A stretch of 64,000 bases of DNA from Microcebus murinus (taxonomy: Eukaryota; Chordata; Mammalia; Primates; Cheirogaleidae). The translations under genes and the position numbers were made by a program. Below, piece after piece: positions 12,456 through 23,868 of this stretch. Positions within the stretch are counted from its first letter, which is position 1. Each line of letters begins with the position of its first letter. A model generated the notes under the pieces. That model was not told the DNA's origin. It ran no database searches and saw only the letters and a program-made list of their open reading frames with translations. The stretch is from contig NC_134109.1 of the NCBI RefSeq assembly GCF_040939455.1, positions 75,235,001-75,299,000 of the forward strand, given 5' to 3'.

Positions 12456-13250
12456 GGCTTAATCAGATAGAGAGGAGTTAAAATTGAGGTGGGTTCTGAT
12501 TATGCCAAGGAAACCACCAGCAAACAAACATAAGGCTTCTGCACAAAATGATTAGTTCAGCCAAACTTCTTTCACATCATGACAGTAACCCTTATCCTAA
12601 AAAGTTGCCATGCTGCCCCAAACACAGACGGTTCCCTTGGAATACAGGGACTCAAAAAAGGTTCATTGAGTTAACAAATAAGCATTACCCACCCTTTCAG
12701 CCCCCCTCCCCCCAATTAGATACCTTTCTTTTCACACTTGAAGAAAAGGAGAAAGAAAATATATCCTTTGCAAACATTTCCTCAGGGCAAGAAGATAAAA
12801 CAAACATTTAATAAAAATACACGCAATAATTAAACTTGTTTCAAAGGAAAGCATCTGCATCATGGTGCCATTTCAGGGGAGAATACTAGTAAAACAAGAT
12901 GAGTAAATGCAAAGAGAGCATGATTCATCCATTTTGGCAGTTATGGTAATACATATAGAGTATGAGCAGTTAGGGTAATATTAAATACATAGTAACCACT
13001 TATTTTTCACTTCTTCAATCAATATTGTCAGGTACTGTGCAGGGCAAACCTGACCCACACTGGTAGTAGAATTCTCTTTCCTACACATAGGGGCTGAGGA
13101 TTAAAAGAACTAATATGGAAACTCTGGGGCTGAGGGCTGATCAGCTTCCTCCAGTAGACTGAAGAAGCAGAGAAAGCTATGCTGCAAGGTAGAGCAAATA
13201 CTCAGATAGAAGCAGAGATGACAGAAGGGAGCCCTGTTGGCTTCAGTAAG
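12456..13250. other. No recognisable gene or repeat
   Basis: Mixed sequence with an A-rich end. The 87-codon open frame 12548-12811 (plus) is Pro/Lys-rich without a motif. Confidence 0.45.
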
Positions 13251-13252
13251 GG

Positions 13253-13447
13253 CAGTTTAGTTCACTGTTCAAGGGCATGAACTCTACAGTCAGACAGCTG
13301 TGTTTAAAAGTGGCTTCATCATTTATAACCTAGGCAGTCTTGGACAAGTTACTTACTTCTTCACATTTTCTGCTTTCTTTCCTTATTTATGAAATGGTGG
13401 TAAAATAGTGCCTATTTTATAGAGTCCTTGTGAGCATTTAAGACTTA
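13253..13447 (+). repeat. MIR SINE, sense
   Basis: Contains the MIR body in order: GGGCATGAACTCTACAGTCAGACAG, then CTTGGACAAGTTACTTACTTCTTC, then TTATGAAATGGTGGTAAAATAGTGCC, and a decayed 'ttgtgaggattaa' tail (CCTTGTGAGCATTTAAG). Confidence 0.9.
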
Positions 13448-13450
13448 ATA

Positions 13451-13779
13451 CAGGTGGCCTTCCCTATCCATGGATTCTGTGTCTGTGGATTCAACCAACC
13501 ACAGGTCAAAAATATTCAAAAAGAACCAACAAAAAATAATACTACAACAATAAAATAATAGAAATAAAAAGCCAATACAGTATAACAACTATTTGCATAG
13601 CATTTTCATTGTATTAGGTATTGTAAGTAATTTAGAGATGATTTAAAGTATAAAGGAGGCTGTATGTAGTCTATATGCAAATACTATGGCCATTTTCTGT
13701 AAGGGACTTGAGGATTCATAGATTTTGGTATCCATGAGGGTCCTGCAACTAATCCCCCACAAGTACTGAGAGATGATTA
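13451..13779 (-). mobile_element. MER2 DNA transposon (Tigger/pogo type), non-autonomous
   Basis: The ends are inverted copies: GGCCTTCCCTATCCATGGAT at the left and TACTGAGAGATGATTA at the right, with 'GGATTCAACCAACCACAGGT' and 'AACTATTTGCATAGCATTTTCATTGTATTAGGT' inside. These are MER2 landmarks as I know them. It is flanked by TA dinucleotides (13449-13450 and 13780-13781), as expected for Tc1/mariner insertion. At about 329 bp it is close to full length. Strand is set by my recollection of the consensus orientation. Confidence 0.85.
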
Positions 13780-13826
13780 TATATCTAAAGTGCTTGCAGC
13801 AAAGGGCAGCTATTTACAAAACATGA

Positions 13827-14215
13827 TGCTATTGACTGAATTTTGTCCCTTCCAAATTCATATGTTGAAATCCTTACCCCTAAAGTGACTGTATTTTGAG
13901 ACAGAACTTTTAGAAGGCAATTAAGGTTAAATAAAGCTATAAGAGTGGGCTATTAATCCAAGTGGATTGGTGACTTTATAAAAAGAGAAAGAGAGAGTGA
14001 TCTCTCTTCACATGTGTGCTTCAGGGTAAGCCCATGTGAGGACACAGCGAGAGGTAGCTGTCTATAAGCCAGAAGACGGCCCTCACCAGTAACCAGATTG
14101 GCTGACACCTTGATCTTGGACTTCTCAACCTGCAGAACTGTGAGAAATAAATTTCTGTTGCTTAAGCCACTCTATCTATGGTATTTTGTCATGGCAGCTG
14201 GAGGAGACTAATACA
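13827..14215 (+). mobile_element. MLT1-type solitary LTR (ERVL-MaLR)
   Basis: Begins TGCTATTGACTGAATTTTGTCCCTTCC and proceeds through AAATTCATATGTTGAAATCC, GGTGACTTTATAAAAAGAGA, CATGTGAGGACACAGCGAG, CACCTTGATCTTGGACTTCT and CTGTGAGAAATAAATTTCTGTTG, ending ...GGAGACTAATACA. These blocks, including the internal AATAAA, are in the order of MLT1A/B LTRs. No adjoining internal region is present, so this is a solo LTR. A matching 5-bp duplication was not evident. Confidence 0.88.
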
Positions 14216-15539
14216 CTTTACATATATCTTTGCTATCATTATTATTCTGATTTTAGTTCCTGGTTCTAGTTCTAATTTATAGTAACCTTCTGAGGGCTAG
14301 TCATTTCCTACCTTGAGGTTCTGATAGAGGCATCATAACAATAAATTTCCCACTGTTTGCTTTAACAGCTTTAGCAGGCTTCTGCAACTGATAACCAAAG
14401 AGACTTAACCAATCAATGATATTACAGGTCAGGGTAGACAAAAGTCACTTGTAGTTCATGACTGGGATAAAAGTATTACAGAAGAGATGGGATTTAAGGT
14501 AGAAATTATGATGTGGTTAGACTTTCAAAAGATACAGAGAGAGAAAAAACACTGATAACTGAGATGATAGCACAGGATAATGCATGTTGTGCACATCCCA
14601 ACAGTACACATCAGGCTTAATGATAATAATCCAAATGTGTAATTTGGATTATTCCATATTGAGTTTTTATAGCTACAGAGAACTATTTAGCAATTTATCT
14701 TAAACATATGAAAGGTGAAAATTTCAAATTTAAATTTAAGTAGGTGAGGGGGGTAAAAAACTATTTTTCTCTTTTATATTATGTTCATTGTGGATGGAAA
14801 TCCTAGGAATTTTCTCAATTTTATTCATAGTTTTCATTGCAAAGAATCAGTTTTTAAAAGTTCAAGTTCTCCCAGATATTATAACAAATGTGTTAACTCT
14901 TCAAGGCTTTTGTTGCACAGATAATTGATTGTTTTTCCATGCTTTCTACTGGTGAATGTTTCAAATACAATATTAAAATAGACAAATAATTGCCTATCTG
15001 GCCTTTGATAGCATTTCATTTACAATTCTGAGTGAACTGCACTGTAAAAACAAAAGGGCATCTAAGTTTGCTCCCTCAAGCAAATTCTTGCCTATTAGAG
15101 ATCTAAAGGGTGAATTTCATCACTACTTCCTTTTAAAACTATAAACATGATCAACCCAACTCTAAAACAAAGTAATCAGGGTATATCCCCTCCAAATAAC
15201 TCATAAAATTATAGACCCAAGAGACATTGTGTGAAGACTATTATTTTAATATTATCATTTAAATATATATCAACATATTTTGATCCCAAATAATTTTTCT
15301 AATTCAGAAAACATGTGCTAATAATAAATTTTTTCACTGAAAAGTGACAAAAAGGAGACATACCTTTTAACCTAAGCAGGAGGCTGGAAGCCAGATAACT
15401 CATTTTTTTTCTATAGCTTTTAACAAAGTCATGACCTCTTAATATCCATTCTTCTGTCTAAAACATTGGTCCACTGTACAGGTATCATCCCTTTTAGAAA
15501 GGCATTCATGAATTTCCAGGCTGGGGGCAGGAGAGGTGA
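14216..15539. other. AT-rich unique sequence containing a perfect hairpin
   Basis: No gene or transposon recognised. Arms AATAATCCAAAT (14625-14636) and ATTTGGATTATT (14642-14653) form a perfect 12-bp inverted repeat with a 5-nt loop. Confidence 0.6.
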
Positions 15540-15670
15540 AACTCATTCATTCAGTTATATATTCATTCCTAAAGCATTTACTGACTATTGTGTACGAGTC
15601 AGGCAATAGATCTCTGAGAGCTAATATAGCTAAAGGAAGAATGTTTTGTAGAGACACATTCTAATTGAGA
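15540..15670 (-). repeat. L2 LINE tail, antisense
   Basis: CATTCATTCAGTTATATATT, CCTAAAGCATTTACTGACTATTGTG and a decayed 'gccaggca' follow the reverse complement of the L2 3' end. Short and diverged. Confidence 0.6.
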
Positions 15671-16104
15671 TATCTATGGTAGATACCTCAGGTAGCCTAT
15701 ACTAGCTTTTTGATACTCTCTGGTCAAGACATTCTCACATGCCACCAACAATTGTTTTTTGTTTGTTTGCTTGTTTTCACTTAAATCTATTTCCTTGTAT
15801 ATTTTCCTCAGTTAATAAAAGAATAACTGCAGCATAATTCTCATGAAGATGGGTCTTATGATTAAGATAAGATAATATTCAAGAATATAATGTTATTCTA
15901 CTCATCTTATTAGTCTTTGCTTCTCGAAGACTATCCCCAATTCTTCTATTCTCTCCAAATATAAAACTAATTTTCAGTTCATTAGTTTGTTTTGTTAATC
16001 CTGTGGCATGATTCAGTTTGTGCACACAGCTTTTAGAGAACCTCAGTCTTGCCTTTTTTATTGGGTTCATATTTTCCCAAACTTGAAAAATACTGCATGA
16101 GAAG

Positions 16105-16310
16105 AACATAGGTTTGAAGTCATGTAGAATTGAGGTTAATATCCTTACTCTACCAATTACTGGTTGTGTGCTTCTAGGCAAGTTACAGAACTTCTCTGAA
16201 GCTTAGTTTCCATACATGGAAATGGGATAATATTCATGTAAAAGGACAGCTGTGAGGATTAAATGATAAGCTGCTTAGCATAGCATGAGAAATATACTGA
16301 GTCTCAGTGG
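16105..16310 (+). repeat. MIR SINE, sense
   Basis: TTACTGGTTGTGTGCTTCTAGGCAAGTTACAGAACTTCTCTGAAGC and GGAAATGGGATAATATTCATG, then CTGTGAGGATTAAATGATAA, follow the MIR consensus order. Confidence 0.88.
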
Positions 16311-16683
16311 ATTTGAGCCCAGCCCCTGATTAGTTTCTTTAGTAGATCTGAACAAACTTTTCTCATCTACATTCTGGGTTTTCTCTCATAGCAGTCATAT
16401 GGCCTTGAAGGGGAATGCTATATTTTTCTGGCCCTTGATTCTATCACATTAGCTTCCTTTCCTGATCAGAAGCAAAATTTATGTGTCTTCTTGTCACCAG
16501 CTCTCTTCATTTCTCTTGGCATTCCTGAATGACTCATTACTTATATGGTCCTTCCCTCCAACCCAGGGAAGCATCCTCTAGAATCCCATTACTAATACCA
16601 AAATCCATTCAACTTGAAGTAAAAACAATGGTCATCATTTCTACAAAGAAGGATGATTCACTTTTATTTATTGTGTAGATAGG
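16311..16683. other. No recognisable gene or repeat
   Basis: Unique pyrimidine-rich then AT-rich sequence leading to the CG/CA run. Confidence 0.4.
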
Positions 16684-16706
16684 ATGTGCGCGCGCGCACA
16701 CACACG
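16684..16706. repeat. Alternating purine-pyrimidine run (GC)5(AC)4, Z-DNA prone
   Basis: A 23-nt uninterrupted purine/pyrimidine alternation, ATGTG then CGCGCGCG-type core (16688-16697), then CACACACA. Five consecutive GC dinucleotides are striking in a CpG-depleted background. Confidence 0.9.
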
Positions 16707-17068
16707 GTCTTAGACAACTTTTGAATGCCCTGTAAAACTACTTTTGACATTTGATAATATTTCATAGCAATATAAATTGATGGTGGGAGGAAATGATTCT
16801 CCAAGACTTATATTAGTGACTCTTTTGGCTCTCTTTATCTTTGTTGTGGTAATTGCAGATGTTTTATTCTTTTGTTAAGCATAAATTTTAGAATCCATTA
16901 TCTTTAATCCAGTTGTGAGGGGCCAACAGGATATAGGAGCACTATTTCTTTTCTGGACACAGTTCTTTTCTGGCAACAGGGACGCTTTCCATTTCAAGTG
17001 TGATCTGATCATCTCCCACAGTCAAACTATTGACTTTTTTTCTTTTGTCATCTATTCTCACTCATCAG

Positions 17069-17157
17069 CTGCCATGTACTTACAGAAACTTCGAGAGCTT
17101 GATGACAACCCAACTTATGAAGTGTATGATATGATCTTACCACATATTTACAAATAA
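17069..17157 (+). other. Tentative terminal coding exon, product unknown
   Basis: A strong polypyrimidine tract (17033-17060, mostly T/C) runs into CTCATCAG, a near-ideal splice acceptor ending at 17068. It is followed by an open frame that ends at a TAA (17155-17157). The predicted C-terminal tail is well mixed and ends LDDNPTYEVYDMILPHIYK. An AATAAA polyadenylation signal sits 54 bases after the stop (17211-17216). Together, acceptor, natural-looking codons, stop and nearby poly(A) signal resemble the last exon of a gene on the plus strand. I do not recognise the protein, and I could not identify upstream exons. The open frame extends upstream through the pyrimidine tract to 16915 but that part reads like intron. 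A chance combination or a decayed exon remains possible. Confidence 0.3.
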
Positions 17158-17210
17158 TAGCTTTCCCATATAATATATACAGGAAGAATCCTTCTTAATC
17201 ATCCATGAAG

Positions 17211-17216
17211 AATAAA
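17211..17216 (+). terminator. AATAAA, candidate poly(A) signal
   Basis: Canonical hexamer 54 bases downstream of the TAA that ends the candidate exon. In AT-rich DNA such hexamers are common, so its weight depends on the exon being real. Confidence 0.25.
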
Positions 17217-20200
17217 ATTAACATGTGTACAAAGGAAATGAAGGGCTGATTTTTTCCCCCTTAAGTATAATAAAATACTTGCCATTTGGCTAAATTTTTA
17301 TCCTGATATACTCCAAGAAGTCTTATCTACATCATGGACTAATAGACTGCTAAAATTTTCTGAGCAATGAAAATGATGATTCAAAAATTAATGAAGAAGA
17401 AAAAAATGAGAGAACTCACTGTCTTATTTACTTTATAACTTCAGAAATATTTTATGATATAAATCATATAAATTTTATAATATAAATTATATAAATTTAT
17501 AATATAAATTATTTTATAATAGCCAATAGACCCCCTAATTTGGGGGGATAGGGGGTGAGATTGGAAAAGTAACGATGGATGAAGGAAGAAACATCTTTCC
17601 CCTATAGTCCTAGGAAAAGAACTTATATGGCAAGTTTGAGCCAGAAATAATTATGATGACTTTTGCATTAAACGAAGCAAAACTATGACAGATATAAAGG
17701 AAAATTCATGGATGAATCCTCCAAAATTTATGCACACTGAGATGCATTAGAAATATCTGCCCTGGTAGGAAGAAAGAAAACTGTATCTATTCTATTCCTA
17801 GCCTTGATTTCTTATTATCTAGTACCAACAACTTTTCAAAGATTTTATGGCAGCCAAATATTTTTCTTTAAAGTAGTACTTTTTAATTAAAATTAAGTAA
17901 TTACTTAATCTATTTTTTGTATTTAAAAATAAATACTTAGCATCAAATTCAGTGGACAATTGTTTAGCTATAACATTCCTATTTACTTAAGCAAGTTACT
18001 TGTATGTCTTGAAATACCTATGATGGATGTCTCTATGGTACTTTCTTCCTTATGAGATTCTTGGCTGACTTAGTTGTCAGTTTATCGTATATATTTTTTT
18101 TTCTTTAGACTACTTGTTCGCCATTAGAGAATCCTAAAAAAACAACTCTGAAATGAAAGAAAGAGGCAGCTATTGAAGCTGGGGCAAAATAGAAAAAGCA
18201 TGAGATCACTATTAATAATCTTTGAGGCATTAAGTTTGTTAAAGACAAGTTTGTGAAAACAGAAAGGAAAACATGTATCATTTGCTTCTTCAAGTCATCT
18301 ATTTTGGGCAAGAAACATCACTTAATTTTCAAATAAATATTTGGTTGTATCCCTTCCATTAATATGAGGATTGCCAGGTATTCTGACAATGTAGCAGCAA
18401 TGAATTTTCCAGGCAAGCACCAAGAACTGGATCTAGTCCAGATGCAATGATAGCATGTTAATAAGCTAATTCCTCTATCTACCTCTTCATTTTCTAAGAC
18501 TCATTGACAGAGTGGCAATGCCATTAACTCTAGATGAGGTGCTTTGCCCAATAAATACCTCTTGATTAAATTAGTTGATTGGGCCTTCTCTGCTCACTTC
18601 ACTCTTCATCCCCATGGGAAATAAACTCTTGCACAACATCCTTCAAAGGACACAGAAGAGGCACCATAACCAGTAGAAGCATATACCGACCGAGTGAACA
18701 AATAACTCAACAAACAGTTCCTAAGACCATGAGAGGTAAACTAGCATTGCCAGGTTTGTGTTCGCTAGCTAGAGTAACAGAATTGTAAAGTGTAAAGACA
18801 TTGCAAAAAGTGGATTTATTAATATCTACTACATTATCCTGCTTATTCAATTTAGAAAACTTTGTATAAAAATATAATTTAAGACTTTATTAAAATTTTT
18901 GGAAAACGATAGTGAGCTGTATACTTATTTGAAAAAGTTTTTGTTTTTTAATCATCATTTTCTGCTAAGAAAGCTAAGTGCTATTTTTATTCTCCCCTGA
19001 AGATTAGTTAAGAGTACAAAGACTTTGCCATTTAGGGGAAAATGCTAGAAAAATTCTAACCGAGGCAAATTATCTGGCACCACAAGCACCTTTCCTGTGA
19101 GAAAAGAACTTTCACTGGAGAAGCAACAGGTGCCTTGTTTGTTTGTTTTGCACAGTAGTATACAGCAAAAAGAAGATAATAGAAAAAATAGTTAAAATGT
19201 GGCATAAGATAATAAAAAGTCTACAATGCCAACTTAATGAAACAAATATTGTACAGAATATTCACTTATAGCCACAATGCTGAAATGAGGCTGAAACATT
19301 ATAGAAAACATGGTTCATTAAAAAAAAATCTTTATGAGTCAAGAGATGATATATTAGGAAAATAATGTTCATAAAAAATCTAGTTTTTGACAATTGGCAC
19401 CATAAAGCACTTATTATCTCTGATTAGTAAAACAGTTTGTTTGAAAGCAATCAGTTTTGAAGATTATAGACAGGAGGGCAAGTTTAAAAACACATGCGGT
19501 TTATATAGAAGGCTATTATTTTACAAACAACAAATGATTTAAAATGGTCTGAGCTAACATTATTCAGAGTCACTTTCATGTTATAGATCTCAATAAATAA
19601 TGCTTTTTAAAAACTTCACACAGTTATTCTTGATCTACTTGTAATTGTAGGGCATTATTAGTTTCATGTGTATCATGTTTCTAGATACTGGGTGTTGAAA
19701 GATTTATTCATGTTGAGCTGTGCCCTAGGGTAATTTTAGTTTTCATAAAACCTAATTCTACAATTATAACCATCTGAGAAAATGGGTATTCTTCCTACAA
19801 ACACTGTAGTAAGAAGACACATTTTCATTATAAGACTGATCCTCACAAGTGATTATTATTTTTCATTTTCCTTAAAATCCACAATTAAATTTTCTTTCTC
19901 ATCAGACCCTCAACACACAAATGTTCAACTGTCATAGAAGATCAGTGTTACTGAACTGCCAACATTAATCTTTTGTTTGAAATGTATAGAGACAAATAAA
20001 GGAGACATTGCAAAATCTCTTTGTGTAGTAGAAGCTGATATTGAAATGATAAATAATATAACCTGTAAATACTAGTTATAATATTCTTGGGTAAAAGAAA
20101 TTTCTAAATATCAAAGACAGTGGCATCACTGTCAGGTGCTCCATAAATAAACCACGGACAATATCTGACATTGGACCTTTCATTCTTAAGACGCTATGAT

Positions 20201-20640
20201 AAATAAGCATGCTTCTCTTGCCTGTCTGAATTCTACATGCCCATTTCCAGAAATGCTGCTGCAGATAAGTAACACTGTCATGTTCGTTTTGTCAACTACA
20301 CACGGATTATCCTTCCCTATCTGTAGTTTGGGAATATTATCAAGGTCAGACACAATCTCTCAGAAAACCTTCCCTAATGTGGCTATATTTGATAATTTCT
20401 GAAAAGGACTTCAATAAATAAACTTTGCAGAAACACATATGCATTTTCCAGGATTTTACTCCTTGATCATGGGAAAAGGAAAGACTTACCAGAAAGGCTT
20501 TGGGAATTTAAAACCAAAAGGAGAATGAATGTATTTTCATTTAATGACTTGAAAATGTGATAGTGGAGGATGGCATACCCAATATTTTGAAATGCTTTTG
20601 CTATGACCCTACTTCGTCTACCTTCCTAACCTCTTCCTAT
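17217..20640. other. Unique AT-rich DNA; AT tandem repeats and a G/C hairpin near the start
   Basis: Positions 17448-17522 are a degenerate tandem of about 20 bp built on TATAATATAAAT. At 17531-17555 CCCCC faces GGGGGG and GGGGG across short spacers. The rest is ordinary AT-rich sequence; open frames at 18105-18311, 18579-18788 and 20196-20402 have no motif. Confidence 0.55.
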
Positions 20641-21100
20641 TTATTTTATTTTATTTTGACAAATTACTTATGAAGCATTTGCAACTGATGCACATATCAC
20701 AAAATTATTTCTGCCAAGCTTCCTCTGTGACCTGCCCGTGGGACATGACATGCTCCAAGATGCATCGCTCTATCAACCCGCATTTTTCCAGGACAATGCA
20801 AATTATGACAAATCCCATCATCCTGAATTATGTGCTTCATGCTAATCTCACTAATTCCAAAGAATCAGGAGAGCTTGCTGTTCTGCTGAAGGGCATACTG
20901 TCTGATTGAATGATAGGAAAACATTTGCCATCCCCTTCTCACAATCCCAGCTGTGGCCACCACTGCCCCACTTCTGCCCAGCAATTGCTTTCGCTGTGCA
21001 ACTTCCATACCAGATTAACTTTGCATCACCTGAGATTTTTGACAGAAAACTACACATCACCAATAAAGACAGTTATAAAGTCCAGAAAATAAAATGTATT
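20641..21100. other. Non-repetitive, CpG-retaining block; candidate conserved noncoding element
   Basis: Less AT-biased than its flanks, with no repeat signature and several dispersed CpGs (CATCGC, CCCGCA, CCCGTG). It includes a perfect octamer ATGCAAAT (20796-20803) and TAAT/ATTA homeodomain-type cores. Several short overlapping open frames on both strands cancel one another as coding evidence. Conservation is inferred from texture only. Confidence 0.3.
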
Positions 21101-22278
21101 TGGGGGTAAAATGAAAAGAGAAAATACTATTTTTACCCACTGTTGGATTTATTTCTACCTATTTAAAATGAAGAGTTAAAATCAAACTTATTATTTATAT
21201 GCTAAAAACCAGACAGTTTTTAGACTTGGATGCTTTAGATTGGAAGTTTCTTGCTGCTGGGTCACTGCAAATGGCCACCAAGAAGTCTTTTAAGACAGCT
21301 AACCTTGGGGATAATTCCTCTGGGTTTCAGAAGGTGGCAGTATTACTACATGAAAGAAGCTTAAGGTCTACGTGCTATTCCACGGCCACATTGCTGAAAT
21401 AAACATGTTTAATTCCCAAAGAAACATATATTTTATCCGGTGGCATAATTTACTTATAACATTAAAACTCAAACATGGAGCAATTTGTAGCAATAACCAT
21501 GATTATGCTGTTAGTGGCCCAAATGTCACTGTCTAGATTAGGCTAAATGATACCTAGCACCGAAGAGCTTCTGTGATTTATTTTTTATGATCACGGGTAG
21601 AACTTGCATGCTTAAAAGGCTCACCAGAAAACTGCCTTCAATAAATAAAAAAGGATGAAAAGATTGAAAGAATCTCATATTATCAGAGATGTGATTGTAA
21701 AAAATTGTCATAGGAGTGAGGTAAATTTTAAATCTCATAGACACTTCCAAAAAAAAAGAGGTAAATATCTTGAGCATTTCTAATTTTATGTTTTAGATTT
21801 TAAAATATTTTGCTGTAGGCAAATAACTCACCTTATAAATTAAAATGGATCTAAACTCTTTTTTCCTTTATGAGGGTTTCTTGAAATGTCACAACAAAAT
21901 AAAGGCTTTTAATACATGTAATGCACTTAAATTGATTATTTTAGCTACTTCTAGAAAATGCAGAAATGTAAATCTGTTGATAAGTGTTAAGACAAAAACA
22001 TTCTTTAATAATTTACTTTTGGGGAGTTCTGGTCTAATGCATACTTCTACCTGGAAACTACATAATATTATAGACCTTTTTGGCCATTATCATACATCAA
22101 ATTGAAATTGTTATGCATAATCAAAATAAAAGGAATGTAAACTGTACTAAAGTTGCAACGAAATGTAAGCCATACTAACTGATATTGAAAAGGTTTTACA
22201 ATGAACACACACTTTACCACTTACTAAAATAAGGGCAAATTTAAGTAAGCACTTACATTTGTGCCTTAATGGAAGGTT
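21101..22278. other. No recognisable gene or repeat
   Basis: Unique AT-rich sequence with short chance open frames on both strands (21199-21402, 21538-21777, 21845-22105). Confidence 0.45.
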
Positions 22279-22474
22279 TAAAGGGTGGGGAATCTGTGGC
22301 CTTCTGATTTCCAGATTGTTCTTTCTTAAGCACCAAAGGAGGCAAGAAAAGCTTCATCTTTCTCTGCTTCACCCTTTTTAACATAAAGATTTTTTCTGTA
22401 AAATCTGGATTCAGTCAAAAGTCCACACTTAAGTACCTAGAAGGCAACATGTGGCCTTAAGGTTCCCCACCCTC
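22279..22474. mobile_element. hAT-type MITE (short non-autonomous DNA transposon)
   Basis: Terminal inverted repeats: AAGGGTGGGGAATCTGTGGCC at the left and GGCCTTAAGGTTCCCCACCCTC at the right. Internally, TCTGTAAAATCTGGATTCAGTC and a decayed partner on the other side form the subterminal inverted region. I know this 'GGTGGGGAACCTGCGGCC ... GGTTCCCCACCCCTG' pattern as a mammalian hAT MITE but cannot give the exact Repbase name. An 8-bp duplication is not clear. Confidence 0.7.
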
Positions 22475-22870
22475 CCAAGACGCACGCCCCTCAGAGGAAT
22501 ATGACGATGTGAACATCATTTCAGCAAAGGCACTGGGCACACCCTGCACATGCTGTGGCTTGTTGACATGAACCAGGGCAGGCAGACACCAATAATACAT
22601 GAAGTGCGGTTCAGAGGCAATTAGGATCAGTTGTCAAGGCCGGGCCATTAATGAAAGAACATGTCAGAGGAGCTGGAGACTTCAATGGTTGAGGGCAAGA
22701 AGGCGATTTAGTGTGACAGATCGAGTCCTTCCAATGTCCTCAGTGGTACATGCTAATACCAGCCTTAACAACCTTTTGTGGCAGTGTATAATGCGACTAA
22801 CATGGACTTTGATTTGGCAAAATGACTGCTGCCACTGTTAGTCTGTCTCATTTCAAACAACAGTAAAAGC
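22475..22870. other. Candidate conserved noncoding element
   Basis: Starts right after a MITE. It is non-repetitive, nearer 48% GC by eye, with many retained CpGs (GACGCACG, TGACGATG, AAGTGCGG, GGCCGGGCC, GGCGATTT, GATCGAG, TGCGAC) in an otherwise CpG-depleted window. It contains CCATTAATGA and similar homeodomain-type cores and a CAATTA. CpG retention and balanced composition without coding frames are typical of developmental enhancers. The 80-codon open frame 22599-22841 has a Cys/Arg/Trp-rich, non-protein-like product. Confidence 0.4.
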
Positions 22871-23860
22871 ATTGCTACAAATAATTATCCACTTTCGTCC
22901 CTCCCTCTGCCACTTAAAGCATCCACTCTTTGTGCATGCCATCATTGTTTGTTACTAGGAGGTTAGGGTGGTTCATGTGATACTTTTTTTTGGTCAGCAC
23001 TAAAAAAAAAAAACTAATTAATTATAATAGATTTTAGAAGGTTAAATAATTGAACCAATCCCATTCTCATGTAGTTAATATTAACAGTTCCCAACACAAG
23101 TTAATTTTATTTAAAAGAAACAATGTCCACCACACTAGTTACTCACAGGCAATAAGGGAAATTGCTTACCTACTCTCCAAAACCATTAGCAGAAAATTAA
23201 CCTAATCCTCAAAGAAGTGAAAGCAGGAGCATTACAGATAATCATCACACTGCCACTTAAAAAAATAGAAGTCTTATAATTTGATAGCAATTTAAAATAA
23301 AAGTCTACATGCCTATAACCTGACAATCAACAATAAGTAGGAAAAATACATCAAACACTGGTTAGCAATCTAGGTAAATTATAGCAAGGGAAGCCTGATA
23401 CTGTAACACAGTTCATCCTATAGATTTTTATGTTAGGACAAAACTCCACAGCATCACTCTTAAATTATTTTATGTATGCAGGCCTGCTATTTGTTAATTT
23501 TTGGCCCTTCTTACATATTTTATTTTCTGCTTATTTGGGTAAAATATTCTTATGAATGGGTAAATTGACTTAATAGAAGAAAAATGGCTTATATTTTCTG
23601 ATAATTTCTTAATGTTCTCATCCTTTCCCAATTTTCCAGGATTTACTTCCAGCATGCCAGCTACCAAAGATGACGTCGTTATATACTAGGGCTTAAGGCA
23701 GATAGACCTTGTCTACTTATGAATGACCAGACAAGAAGAACGGTATTTGGGTAGAGATCAATGGAAATTATCTTGTCAGAGTGGTGCCTTCTTATGATAT
23801 ACATTTTTTTCTGGGTCTTATTTTCCTTCATTTCTGAGATAGTCTTCACTATTTTCCATC
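22871..23860. other. No recognisable gene or repeat
   Basis: AT-rich unique sequence with a short A-run (23001-23013). Confidence 0.45.
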
Positions 23861-23868
23861 TCCTATAC

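Noticed and set aside
13827..14215. Possibility of an endogenous retrovirus with coding regions
   Set aside because: Only a solitary MLT1-type LTR is present; no gag, pol or env sequence adjoins it.
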